DNA from: Dyella tabacisoli
GTDB taxonomy: Bacteria; Pseudomonadota; Gammaproteobacteria; Xanthomonadales; Rhodanobacteraceae
DNA length: 64,000 bases
Direction: 5' to 3'
Assembly (NCBI RefSeq): GCF_003350925.1
Contig: NZ_KZ857174.1
Span: forward strand, 271,229-335,228
Both the position numbers and the translations under genes were made by a program. Positions 27,330 through 36,195 of the stretch are shown here, piece after piece (the first letter of the stretch is position 1; each line of letters begins with the position of its first letter). The notes beneath the pieces are model-generated. The model was not told where the DNA came from and searched no databases. It saw nothing but the letters and a program-made list of their open reading frames with translations.

Positions 27330-28718
27330 ATGGCGCGCGGTTTGAACACCCTGCAAATGCGGTTGACCGCCTTGCTCGGCGTTGCGGGCTTGTCCGGGGC
27401 GTTGATCTTTGTCGCCATCACCCAATGGCCGTTGCCGCAGGTGCTGCAATGGCTGCGCAAGGATCTGGCGCTGGCGGTGCCGGCCTCGGCACCTTGGGGT
27501 GTTTACGGCGGCTTGCTGGCAAGCGTGCTGCTGCTATTGCCCTTGTCATTCTGGCTGGCGTACCAGGTGATGAGTCCGCTGAGCCGTCTGCTGCGGGCCT
27601 TGGAAGGTGCCGTGGCGAGCTATCGCGATGGCGACTTCAGCTTCTCCATCGCGGCGGATCGTCGCGACGAATTGGGCGAGCTGATCCGCATGCACAATGC
27701 CTTGGGCCATACCCTGCGCGAGCAGCGGCAGCACCTGGCACAACGCGAATTATTGTTGGATACGGTGGTGCAAAATACGCCGGTGGCCTTGGTGCTGACA
27801 GATGCCGGCGACCGGGTGGCTTACGCCAATATCGCCGCGCGTCACCTCTTCAACGAGGGGCGCAGCCTGCATGGCCTGGATTTTTCGAGTGTGCTCAAGA
27901 ACGCGCCCGAGGCCTTGCGCCGTGCCGCAAGCAGTGGCGAAGATGCGCTGCTCAGCGTGGAAATGGATGGCGGCGAAGAAACCTTCCATCTCTCTCAGCG
28001 CAGTTTTCGCTTACAAGGCCGGCCACACCGTCTGCAGTTGTTTCGACGCATGACGCGCGAGTTGTCACGGCAGGAAGTAGCCACCTGGAAGCGGGTTATC
28101 CGCGTGATAAGCCACGAACTCAACAACTCGCTGGCACCGATCTCTTCACTGGCACATTCCGGCGCCGAGCTGGCACGTCGCGGCGATACCGAGCGCCTGC
28201 CCGGCGTGTTCGCCACCATCGGCGAACGCGCCCGTCATCTGCATGGCTTTATCGCCGGATATGCCAGCTTCGCCAAGCTGCCGACGCCGCAGCCGGTAGC
28301 CATCCAATGGACGTCTTTCCTGCAGGGGTTGGCCCTGCATTGCCACTTCCGCGTGCAAGGCACAGTGCCCGAACAACCCGGCTGGTTCGATGCCGCGCAG
28401 GTCGAGCAAGTGCTGATAAACCTGATTAAGAACGCGCACGAATCAGGCAGCCCGGAGGACGGAGTAACCCTGGCATTGGCGGTGATCGGCCACGACTTGC
28501 GCATCGAAGTCGCCGATCGCGGCCCAGGTATGAGCGAGATCGTTCTGGCGCAGGCACTGCTGCCGTTTTACTCGACCAAACGTTCGGGGACGGGGTTGGG
28601 GTTGGCGTTGGCGCGGGAGATTGCGGAGGCGCATGGGGGGCGTATTGCGTTGGCTAATCGCGAGGATGGGGGGATGCGGGTTAGTTTGTTGTTGCCGTTG
28701 GGGCCTGGGGGCGGGTGA
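27330..28718 (+). CDS. Sensor histidine kinase (NtrY-like)
   Basis: The 462-residue kinase has two membrane helices (about residues 10-30 and 52-72) with a short periplasmic loop, then HAMP-like and PAS-like regions (LLDTVVQNTPVALVLTDAGD). The phospho-acceptor motif is ISHELNNSLAPISSLAHSG, the N-box INLIKNAHESG, and the ATP-lid GTGLGLALAREIAEAHGG. It surely partners the upstream NtrC-type regulator. The frame is open to 27225, but residues before MARGLNTLQ do not resemble a kinase N-terminus. The last 45 sense codons are unusual: only two end in C. Confidence 0.9.
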   Translation: MARGLNTLQMRLTALLGVAGLSGALIFVAITQWPLPQVLQWLRKDLALAVPASAPWGVYGGLLASVLLLLPLSFWLAYQVMSPLSRLLRALEGAVASYRDGDFSFSIAADRRDELGELIRMHNALGHTLREQRQHLAQRELLLDTVVQNTPVALVLTDAGDRVAYANIAARHLFNEGRSLHGLDFSSVLKNAPEALRRAASSGEDALLSVEMDGGEETFHLSQRSFRLQGRPHRLQLFRRMTRELSRQEVATWKRVIRVISHELNNSLAPISSLAHSGAELARRGDTERLPGVFATIGERARHLHGFIAGYASFAKLPTPQPVAIQWTSFLQGLALHCHFRVQGTVPEQPGWFDAAQVEQVLINLIKNAHESGSPEDGVTLALAVIGHDLRIEVADRGPGMSEIVLAQALLPFYSTKRSGTGLGLALAREIAEAHGGRIALANREDGGMRVSLLLPLGPGGG

Positions 28719-28734
28719 AGGGGCTTCGCTAGGT

Positions 28735-29016
28735 TGTCGCCTGCGGCGGTTTTCGGCCACCTGCCGGTGGTCGAGTCACTTTCTCTTGAATGGCCAAGAG
28801 AAAGTAACCAAAGAGAAGGCCACCCCGCGCGTCGCCCTTCGGGCTTGTGAGGGTCGGCCGGGCTTTTCGACAGGGCTCCTGCCCTGGCGAAAAGGGCTCG
28901 ACATCCATGTCGAGCCCCCTACGGGCCTTGTCGTCCGACCCTCACCGACGCACAGGGGCCCCAAGGTCAAGAGCAAGATCAAAAGCAACGTCAAAAGCAG
29001 CCGCTGCGCCGCTTTT
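28735..29016 (+). repeat. Structured intergenic repeat, copy A (plus orientation)
   Basis: Copy A holds a chain of hairpins: CCACC/GGTGG at 28759-28771, an 11-bp stem at 28778-28788/28795-28805, an outer stem GTGAGGGTCGG at 28847-28857 with its complement at 28935-28945, and inside it stems at 28863-28894 and 28894-28917. A tail stem AAAAGC/GCTTTT (28993-29016) leads into a GGGGAGG palindrome. Three relatives occur in the window, one inverted 90 bases away. No protein is encoded. Confidence 0.85.
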
Positions 29017-29105
29017 GCCCCTCCCCCTGCTAGCAGGGGAGGGAGTCACGCTGCCTCACCATCTCATTCATCGGCGACTGCAGTCGCACCCGAGTGCGCG
29101 CAGGA

Positions 29106-29371
29106 CGCGCGCTGCTTTTGGGGCCCCTATGCAGCGGTGAGGCTTGGACGACAAGGCCCGCAGGGGCATCGACATGGATGTCGATGCCTTTTCGCCAGGG
29201 CAGGAAGCCCTGTCGAAAAGCCCGGCCAAGCCTCACGCACTCGCAGGGCAGGATGCCCGGAGAGCGCTGCATCGGGGTGCTCTTTCTTTTAGTTACTTTT
29301 CTTTGAGCAAGCAAAGAAAAGTGACTCGACCACCGGCAGGTGGCCGAAACCCCGCCGCAGGCGAACAACCC
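29106..29371 (-). repeat. Structured intergenic repeat, copy B (inverted relative to A)
   Basis: Copy B is the reverse orientation of the same element. Outer stem GTGAGGCTTGG at 29137-29147 pairs with 29226-29236; inner stems span 29165-29188 and 29188-29220; the 11-bp stem is 29295-29305/29312-29322; and CCACC/GGTGG is at 29330-29343. It lacks the copy-A spacer between GGGGCCCC and the tail stem. With copy A it makes a large inverted repeat filling the 773-base gap between the kinase and LacI genes; I see no gene there. Confidence 0.85.
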
Positions 29372-29491
29372 AGCGAAAACACAAGAAACTACGCCAAAAC
29401 CACAACCCCCCACAACGCGCTAGCATTCCCCCCGTCATGGCTACGAAGCCGCGGCCATAACAGGGGTGCTTGAAACAAGGTGCGGTTCAAG

Positions 29492-30526
29492 ATGCGGATC
29501 AAGAGTAAAGCGACCTCGTTCGATATAGCCGACCGGGCCGGGGTCTCCCAAGCCACGGTGTCGCGTGCTTTGCGTGGCAGCCTGCAAGTCAGTGAAGAAA
29601 CGCGGCGGCGGGTACAGGCGGCGGCGGATGAGCTTAATTACAAGGTCGACAAGAACGCTTCCAACTTACGCAAGCGGCATTCGGGTACGTTGGCCTTGCT
29701 GTTTTTCGAAGATCCGACCGCTGACGAATCGCATATCAATCCGTTTTTTCTTTCGATGCTCGGTTCGATTACTCGTGCCTGTGCCAAGCATGGCTACGAT
29801 TTGCTGATTTCGTTTCAGCAGTTTTCACGCGACTGGCACGCCGATTTCGCCGACAGCAAAAAGGCCGATGGCATCATCTTGCTTGGCTATGGCGACTATC
29901 TGGCCTATTGCGACAAGCTGGGCAAGTTGCTGGCGCAGGAGACGCGCTTTGTCCGCTGGGGTGCGGTGCTGCCCGATCAACTCGATATTTCCATTGGTTG
30001 CGATAACTTCCATGGCGGTCGTGTAGTGGCCGAACATTTGCTCGACCAAGGTTGCCGGCAGATCGCGTTTCTCGGCGATGCCTCCAGTCATTACCCGGAA
30101 TTTTTCGAACGCTATCGCGGCTATGCCGCTGCGCTGGAACAAGCGGGCCTGGCATTGGAAAGCTCGTTGCAGGTCAATGCCGAAAGCACGGAGCGTTCCG
30201 GCTATGAGGCGATGCAAACCTTGCTGCGGCGGCATATCGAATTCGATGCGGTGTTCGCCGCCAGCGACTTGATCGCGATCGGTGCGCTGCACGCGTTGAA
30301 CGAGCATGGCTTACGGGTGCCGCAAGATGTCGCGTTGGTCGGTTTCGACGACATCCCCATGGCCAGCTTCGTCAATCCGCCCTTGACCACGGTGGTGCAG
30401 GACACTAAGCAAGCCGGCGAGATGCTGGTGACCAATCTGCTGCGATTGATCCGCAATGAGCCGGCACAAAGCGCGATCTTGCCGGTGAAGCTGGTGGTGC
30501 GGCGGTCGAGTCTGCGCAAGCCGTAG
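29492..30526 (+). CDS. LacI-family transcriptional regulator
   Basis: The 344-residue product has an N-terminal LacI helix-turn-helix and hinge (FDIADRAGVSQATVSRALRG), then a periplasmic-binding-protein-like effector domain (TLALLFFEDP; GCDNFHGGRVVAEHLLDQG; FDAVFAASDLIAIGAL; VALVGFDDIPMASFVNPPLT). The ATG at 29492 sits about 11 bases after AAGG; a GTG at 29480 is an alternative. No metabolic gene is adjacent. The maltodextrin locus 9-25 kb away has LacI-like operator sites, so this may be its regulator, but that is speculative. Confidence 0.9.
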   Translation: MRIKSKATSFDIADRAGVSQATVSRALRGSLQVSEETRRRVQAAADELNYKVDKNASNLRKRHSGTLALLFFEDPTADESHINPFFLSMLGSITRACAKHGYDLLISFQQFSRDWHADFADSKKADGIILLGYGDYLAYCDKLGKLLAQETRFVRWGAVLPDQLDISIGCDNFHGGRVVAEHLLDQGCRQIAFLGDASSHYPEFFERYRGYAAALEQAGLALESSLQVNAESTERSGYEAMQTLLRRHIEFDAVFAASDLIAIGALHALNEHGLRVPQDVALVGFDDIPMASFVNPPLTTVVQDTKQAGEMLVTNLLRLIRNEPAQSAILPVKLVVRRSSLRKP

Positions 30527-30712
30527 CGCCGGGTCTGCTCTGGGGTGTCTTAACGTCGAGTCCGTTCATGGACGCACCCGCCTGCGTCCAATAGCAAAAA
30601 AGATTCGCCGGCCATTTCAATTTCTGGACCCGTAAACGTCTTAGACAAGACATAGCCATCACACGGGTCTCGCGTTTTGAACAAGCTGAACAACCAATCC
30701 GGGGCCGACACC

Positions 30713-31813
30713 ATGGATGCCGGGGCCATTTTTGCGGTCAGCGAATGCGCGGATGCCGGTCCGGGCATGTTCGACAGGCTGCGCCTGTTCGTCACTGAAC
30801 GGCTGGCGCGTGCGCGTGGTCTGGCGCCCCCGCTCGCCTTGATGAACTTCGTAAGCTCATTGCGTGAACGTACCGATTGGAGCGGCAGTCGGTTAAAGCG
30901 CTACATAAAGGCGGCCAAATACCTTGCGCGGGTGCTTTGCATGCCATTGCGGCATGGGCGGTATCTGGATTTCGTCTATCGCAATCAGGCGATGTGTACG
31001 TACCGGCGTCGGGATCCACGTGTGCTGGAGCGTCATTTTCATCGCTATATCAATGCGCATTGGAATCGGTCGGCACGCCTGCTGAGTATTCAGAGTCACT
31101 ACCGGTTTGTGCTTACCCGGTTGCCCAAAGCATTGTTCGAGGCGATTTACACCGATGGCAACGCCACCTTGGGAACCGTCACTTTGAAAGACGGCAGCCC
31201 GCTGAAACTTTGCCTGCGACCGCCGATCCTGATGGGTTGCGAGGGTGAGTTGAGCATCGAGCTGCGTGATGCGAACGATCATCTGCTTTACCGCATTGTT
31301 CTTAGCGTCATCGACTATCGGCCAACGATCGCGATCGGCTGCATTCAGGGGCCCGCCGGGGAGAGCAGCAGGGATGTCGTACGCGATCTGACCCGAAACA
31401 TGCATGGCATGCGGCCCAAGCAGCTAATGCTTTCGTTGGCTTATGCGTTTGCACGGCAATACGGTATCAAGCGTATTTGGACGGTGAGCAATGCGGCGCA
31501 CCCTCTGCGTCAGGTTCGCCGTACATTCCAGGCCGACTACGATGCGTTCTGGCAGGAGCAGGGGGGCAGGCAAGTCGGCAATGGCTGGTTCATTCTTCCC
31601 GAGCAGCTCAGCCGGAAATCGGAATCGGAGGTTCCCAGCAACCATCGCTCGGCATTCCGCCGGCGCGAGGCATTGCGTATCGAGATCGAGCGGCTGCTCG
31701 GCCATGCGCTTGAAGCGGCTCCCGCATGGTCGGCCAGAACTCCGTTGAAGCAAGGGTTAGAATCGGCTAAGTCATATCAAGATGATCGCCGGAAAGCGTC
31801 GTGGATAAGTTAG
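30713..31813 (+). CDS. VirK/YbjX family protein (DUF535)
   Basis: The 366-residue product shows the DUF535 pattern: GELSIELRDANDHLLYRIVLS, AIGCIQGP, then NMHGMRPKQLMLSLAYAFARQYGI and the C-terminal YDAFWQEQGG. VirK/YbjX proteins are linked to envelope integrity, antimicrobial-peptide tolerance or virulence in enterobacteria; the molecular function is unknown. The ATG at 30713 is preferred to a TTG at 30677. Its 3' end overlaps the GTG start of the sigma-factor gene, so it may be co-transcribed with the sigma/FecR pair. Confidence 0.82.
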   Translation: MDAGAIFAVSECADAGPGMFDRLRLFVTERLARARGLAPPLALMNFVSSLRERTDWSGSRLKRYIKAAKYLARVLCMPLRHGRYLDFVYRNQAMCTYRRRDPRVLERHFHRYINAHWNRSARLLSIQSHYRFVLTRLPKALFEAIYTDGNATLGTVTLKDGSPLKLCLRPPILMGCEGELSIELRDANDHLLYRIVLSVIDYRPTIAIGCIQGPAGESSRDVVRDLTRNMHGMRPKQLMLSLAYAFARQYGIKRIWTVSNAAHPLRQVRRTFQADYDAFWQEQGGRQVGNGWFILPEQLSRKSESEVPSNHRSAFRRREALRIEIERLLGHALEAAPAWSARTPLKQGLESAKSYQDDRRKASWIS

Positions 31814-32358
31814 GTAAAGCCAGCGAGGCAGGCCTTGACGCCATGGCGCCGCCAGAACACGCGGCGCAGGTGTCGGAGCTGTTCCGCGAACACAATCGCG
31901 CATTGATCGCCTTTCTGCAGTGCCGGCTTAACTCCCTGTCCGATGCACAGGAGCTGGCGCAGGAAGCCTATATGCGCATATTCACGCTGGAGCATCCCGA
32001 ACAGGTCGGCTCTTTACGTGCCTACCTGTTTCGGATCGCGGCGAACCTGGCCGTCGATCGACTACGCATGCGCAAGGTGCGAAACGATATGTCTATTGAA
32101 CAACCTGCCGAAGACTTGCACGTTGCCCCGGTTCCCGAGCGGCACGTATCGGCCATCGAACAAATGCGCGATCTGCGCAAGGCGCTGCGCGAGTTGCCGA
32201 CCAAGACCAGTCGGGCTTTCGTGATGCATGTGATCGAAGGACGCGATTTCAGCGTCGTTGCGCAAGCCATGAAAATCAGCGAGCGCATGGTGCGCTATCA
32301 CGTCTCCAACGCGCTGGCGCACTGCCGCGCGCGGGTCGACGAACCGGAGATGCCATGA
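31801..32358 (+). CDS. ECF RNA polymerase sigma factor (FecI-like)
   Basis: The 185-residue product has sigma-70 regions 2 and 4: LSDAQELAQEAYMRIF and LRAYLFRIAANLAVDRLR in region 2, and SRAFVMHVIEGRDFSVVAQAMKISERMVRYHVSNAL in two contiguous parts of region 4. It is of the FecI type, followed immediately by fecR and a receptor with an N-terminal signalling domain. The start is a GTG at 31801 after GGAAAG; an ATG at 31843 is possible. No Fur box was seen upstream. Confidence 0.88.
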   Translation: MDKLGKASEAGLDAMAPPEHAAQVSELFREHNRALIAFLQCRLNSLSDAQELAQEAYMRIFTLEHPEQVGSLRAYLFRIAANLAVDRLRMRKVRNDMSIEQPAEDLHVAPVPERHVSAIEQMRDLRKALRELPTKTSRAFVMHVIEGRDFSVVAQAMKISERMVRYHVSNALAHCRARVDEPEMP

Positions 32359-33371
32359 TGGTAAAGACCAAGGAAGAGAAGATTTTGCTTGCGGGTATGC
32401 GGCTCGATGAGCGCACGCTGCACACGGCCGCCGATTGGTGGACGCGGCTGCGCGATCCCAATAGCGCGATCGAGACAGTGGAGCAATGGCTGGAATGGAC
32501 CCATGCGAGTGAGCAGCATTTAATGGCTTTCGAACGGGTGACCGAACTGGCGAACCGGTTTGGCGAACTCGATGATATGGCTCGTCGCCAACTGATCGCT
32601 GAATTCGCGCGGCCGACCGTATCGCTGCGTCGCTGGATTCCGCTGGCGGCAGCGGCTTCGGCACTGATGGCGTTGCTTGGCGGCTATCTGGCCTGGAGCC
32701 AGTTCGAGGCCCGTACGGCGCCACAGGTCTATGTCAGCGAGGTAGCCAATAACCGGGATATCACGCTATCGGATGGCTCGACGGTGGCGCTGGGCGGTGC
32801 CACTACCTTGACCACGCGCTTCAACAAGAGCGAGCGCCAGGTTGAGTTAGGTGCCGGCGAAGCGTTTTTCGAGGTGGTACACAATGCGCAGCGACCCTTT
32901 GTCGTCACTGCCGGTAACCTATCCATTCGCGATGTAGGCACGGCTTTCGACGTGCGCCGCACCGGCCAGCACGTAACTATCGCGGTCACCGAAGGGCGCG
33001 TGCAGATTTTCAACAAAGGCAGTGCGCGCGGCGAGAAGATGCTTGAGGCGGTTGCCGGTCAACTGGTCTCTTACGATCCACTGAAGTCCACCATGAGCGT
33101 CAGCAGTATCACCTCCGAGCAGGCCACGGCATGGCGCAACGATCGGCTGGAATTCGTCAACGAGCCACTTGATGTGGTGGTTGCCAATATCAACCGCTAC
33201 AGCGCGCGCCCGCTGCATATCGCCGATGCCGATCTGGGGCCGCTGACCTTTACCGGCACCGTCAAGACAGACGCCATCGACAGTTGGCTAAATGCCTTGC
33301 CGGAGGTTTTCCCCTTGCATGTGAGCAAGGGGACTCACCAAGTGGTGCTCTCCAGGGCGGGACGCCACTAG
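32355..33371 (+). CDS. FecR-family transmembrane sigma-factor regulator
   Basis: The 338-residue FecR protein has a cytoplasmic N-terminal domain with the typical Trp-rich motif (AADWWTRLRDP, VEQWLEWTHAS). One membrane helix follows (about residues 95-113), then a periplasmic FecR domain (DITLSDGSTVALGGATTLTTRF, GEAFFEVVH) and a C-terminal STN-like part that contacts the receptor. Its ATG overlaps the sigma-factor stop (ATGA). It should hold the sigma factor and release it when the downstream receptor is occupied. Confidence 0.92.
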   Translation: MMVKTKEEKILLAGMRLDERTLHTAADWWTRLRDPNSAIETVEQWLEWTHASEQHLMAFERVTELANRFGELDDMARRQLIAEFARPTVSLRRWIPLAAAASALMALLGGYLAWSQFEARTAPQVYVSEVANNRDITLSDGSTVALGGATTLTTRFNKSERQVELGAGEAFFEVVHNAQRPFVVTAGNLSIRDVGTAFDVRRTGQHVTIAVTEGRVQIFNKGSARGEKMLEAVAGQLVSYDPLKSTMSVSSITSEQATAWRNDRLEFVNEPLDVVVANINRYSARPLHIADADLGPLTFTGTVKTDAIDSWLNALPEVFPLHVSKGTHQVVLSRAGRH

Positions 33372-33514
33372 CGTGGGCAATGGACGGCTCGCCGGCATGC
33401 TGATGGCGGCATGGGCCGTTCCTAAACGCTGATTTAGTAGCTGCGTTGCCGTACTGCTATTCATGCCGGACGCGTGTCAAACTGCCCGCTTTCGCTTTGG
33501 GGAAAGCGGATGTC

Positions 33515-35926
33515 ATGAGCCGAGTTGTCCTGCTGTTCGCCTGCGCCTGCCTGGCGGTGCCCTTTGCCGCATTCGGTGCGGCGGAGATGCCGGTGCGTAC
33601 CGCATCGGCGGCGTTGCCGATCCATTTTGCGATCCCGCCGCAAGCGCTTTCCACGGCGTTGATCGCTTTCGGCAAACAGGCCAATGTGCAGGTGCTCACC
33701 GCCGGTGGCACCATCGAAGCCTTTCACTCGGGCGGTGTGAACGGTTCGCTCAGCGCAGACGCGGCACTCGTCAGCTTGCTGCAAGGTAGCGGGCTGAGTT
33801 ACGAATTTGTCGACGCGGGAACCGTAGTGGTCAGGCCGTTGGCGCCGATACCGGCCGGCTCGTCCCATACGGCGCTGGCGGCCCCAGCCGGCGCGGCCAT
33901 CGCCGATGCCAAGCTGCTTGCGCCGGTGCACTCTCAAGGATTGGTTGGGCGGGATATCGGTTATATGGCCGACGTCAGCAGCAGTGCCACGCGCACCGAC
34001 TCCGCGCTGATCGATGTGCCGCAGTCGATCAGCATCGTCACACGTGACCTGATGGATTCGCAGCAGATCCTCACCGTGGCCGACGCCGTGCGCAATGTCG
34101 CAGGTGTGCAGGCGATTGATGGCTCAGCCGGCGTGCCGTTATTCCAGATACGCGGCTTTTACACCGGCAGCGGCATGACCGACGGCATGCCCAACAGCTT
34201 TACCGGTTCGAGCGACTTCCCCCCGTTGATCGGCGTGGAGCGGGTGGAGGTGTTGAAAGGGCCGCAGTCAGTCCTGGGCGATTACTCGGTCAATAATAAT
34301 TTCGGCGGCCTTATCAACGTGGTGATGAAGCAGCCACAGAGCGAGCCGGTTCGCCAGCTTAGCTACGCGGTGGGCGAACGCGGCGACACCCAGATCGGTG
34401 TCGATCTGGCCGGGCCACTGACCGGCAGCAAAAGCCTGACCTATCGGTTGGTGCTATCGGGCGAATATGCGGACCGCACGACACAGGGCTATTACGGTCA
34501 GCGCAACAGCTATTTCGCGCCGTCTATCGGCTGGCAAGACGAGAAGACCAAGATCGTTGTCGGCGGCGCGCGCATCATCAACCGGTTGCCTATTCCCGAT
34601 CACACGATACTGCTCGACAGCAGTGTCGATTCCGCTACGCCTGCGGGTCTTTTGCTGGGCAATCCGAGCGATCACGCGACGTATCAGACCAGCCGCTTTT
34701 ATTACCTGTTCGAGCACCGGTTCAATAATGACTGGACGTTCCGCAGTCATGGTCAATACGTCAGCCAGACCATAAGTCAGCAGAACTGGACGCTGAGCAA
34801 TGCCATGCCCAGCGGCGATGTCAATGCGATGGCGGAGGTCTACCGCTATTCCGATGCGTATTACACCTTGCAGAACGACATCGTCGGCATCTTCCAGCAC
34901 GGCATGCTGACGCACCGTGTGGTACTCGGCTTCGACTATGCGCGTTCGCATGTCGGCAGCAGCGACGATTTTCTCGATACCAGCGCTGGCTTCGCGCATA
35001 ACGTCTTTACTTCCGAACCGCTGCCGTCCGCGAAGTCGGTGATTCAGCCGAGCAACGACTTTCATACGCCGGGAAGCCCTTGGTCGACCAATAGCGGTCT
35101 GTTTCTGCAAGACCAGATCGCGATCGGCGAGTATTGGGATGTGCTGCTGGCGTTGCGTCGCTGGTCCTATGAGCTTTCGACTGACGACATCAACGGCAAC
35201 GCCTGGACCTTGCACAAGACGCAATGGGTGCCTAACGTCGGTGTGGTCTATAAGGCCACGCCCGAGATCTCGCTCTTTGCCAGCACCGCCAGCGGCTTTC
35301 AGCCCGACACCCTGCTAGGGCAGAACGGCCAGCCCTTGATGCCGGCATTTTCGCGACAGCTCGAAGCCGGCGCGAAGTTCGATCTATTCCAGCATCAGGC
35401 CCGGCTGACCGCCTCGGCCTATCGCATCATGCTCGACCGCAGTGTGGATGTGCTCTCGGTGCAGCCGCCGTTTTTCGCCATGCCGGGTCCGGGTCAAACC
35501 AACGAGGGCCTGGAGGTCGAGTTCACCGGCCGCGTGGCCCCCGGCATGGATATCAGCGCAAGCTACACCAACGCGCATATTCGCAATCACGACGGCAGCT
35601 TGCCGACCGGCGCGTCCCGCCAGCGCTTCAATCTGTGGGCCAGCTATTGGTTTCAGGGCGAGGCGCTGCATGGCTGGGGCGTCGCCGCCGGTGTGCTTGC
35701 ACGCAGCCACAGCCTGGGGCAAATCTCGGACGACAGCGCTTATTTCAATATCCCCGGACAGGCCAGGGTCGATGCCAATGTGTCCTACCGCGCGAAGCAT
35801 TGGGGGGTGACGCTAGGCATCAAGAATCTGTTCGGCAGAAACCTGTACAGCGATCTGTTTGACGAGCGATTCGTCTCGCTGCACAACCGGCGAACTTATA
35901 TGTTGACCGGTACTTATGATTTTTGA
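33515..35926 (+). CDS. TonB-dependent transducing receptor (siderophore type)
   Basis: The 803-residue product has a signal peptide (MSRVVLLFACACLAVPFAAFGA), then an STN/secretin-type signalling domain (IPPQALSTALIAFGKQANVQV), typical of FecA-like receptors that talk to FecR. A plug (SALIDVPQSISIVTRDLMDSQ; VERVEVLKGPQSVLGDYS) and a 22-strand barrel ending MLTGTYDF complete it. The ATG at 33515 follows GGGGAAAG; the longer frame to 33446 hides the signal peptide. It probably imports a ferric siderophore and signals through the upstream FecR/sigma pair. Confidence 0.92.
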   Translation: MSRVVLLFACACLAVPFAAFGAAEMPVRTASAALPIHFAIPPQALSTALIAFGKQANVQVLTAGGTIEAFHSGGVNGSLSADAALVSLLQGSGLSYEFVDAGTVVVRPLAPIPAGSSHTALAAPAGAAIADAKLLAPVHSQGLVGRDIGYMADVSSSATRTDSALIDVPQSISIVTRDLMDSQQILTVADAVRNVAGVQAIDGSAGVPLFQIRGFYTGSGMTDGMPNSFTGSSDFPPLIGVERVEVLKGPQSVLGDYSVNNNFGGLINVVMKQPQSEPVRQLSYAVGERGDTQIGVDLAGPLTGSKSLTYRLVLSGEYADRTTQGYYGQRNSYFAPSIGWQDEKTKIVVGGARIINRLPIPDHTILLDSSVDSATPAGLLLGNPSDHATYQTSRFYYLFEHRFNNDWTFRSHGQYVSQTISQQNWTLSNAMPSGDVNAMAEVYRYSDAYYTLQNDIVGIFQHGMLTHRVVLGFDYARSHVGSSDDFLDTSAGFAHNVFTSEPLPSAKSVIQPSNDFHTPGSPWSTNSGLFLQDQIAIGEYWDVLLALRRWSYELSTDDINGNAWTLHKTQWVPNVGVVYKATPEISLFASTASGFQPDTLLGQNGQPLMPAFSRQLEAGAKFDLFQHQARLTASAYRIMLDRSVDVLSVQPPFFAMPGPGQTNEGLEVEFTGRVAPGMDISASYTNAHIRNHDGSLPTGASRQRFNLWASYWFQGEALHGWGVAAGVLARSHSLGQISDDSAYFNIPGQARVDANVSYRAKHWGVTLGIKNLFGRNLYSDLFDERFVSLHNRRTYMLTGTYDF

Positions 35927-36195
35927 ATGCGGGACAGAGGTCTCGGGTGGCAGTGTGATTCCTCATGTCGCGTACAGTACAGACATGGTTCGGATGGAAC
36001 GGCATTTATTCCAGTGAGGGTGCCACAGTATCTAGTGGATGCAGGCCCATCTTATGGAAGTACGTGGCTGGGCGAGGGTATTCGGGTGCTCCATCATGGG
36101 AGCCCTGCGGGTGGCATAGCGGTAGGGTCTACGGCTGCTATTGGAAGATCATTTGTGACATCATCTGGATATATTCAGTGCGGGTGTCCAACCTG

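Noticed and set aside
28735..29371. CRISPR array or tandem repeat array
   Set aside because: The repeats are two inverted, hairpin-rich elements rather than regularly spaced direct repeats with unique spacers.
28719..29491. Several short open frames within the structured repeats
   Set aside because: They recur only because the repeats recur, differ in frame between copies, and have no plausible start signals.
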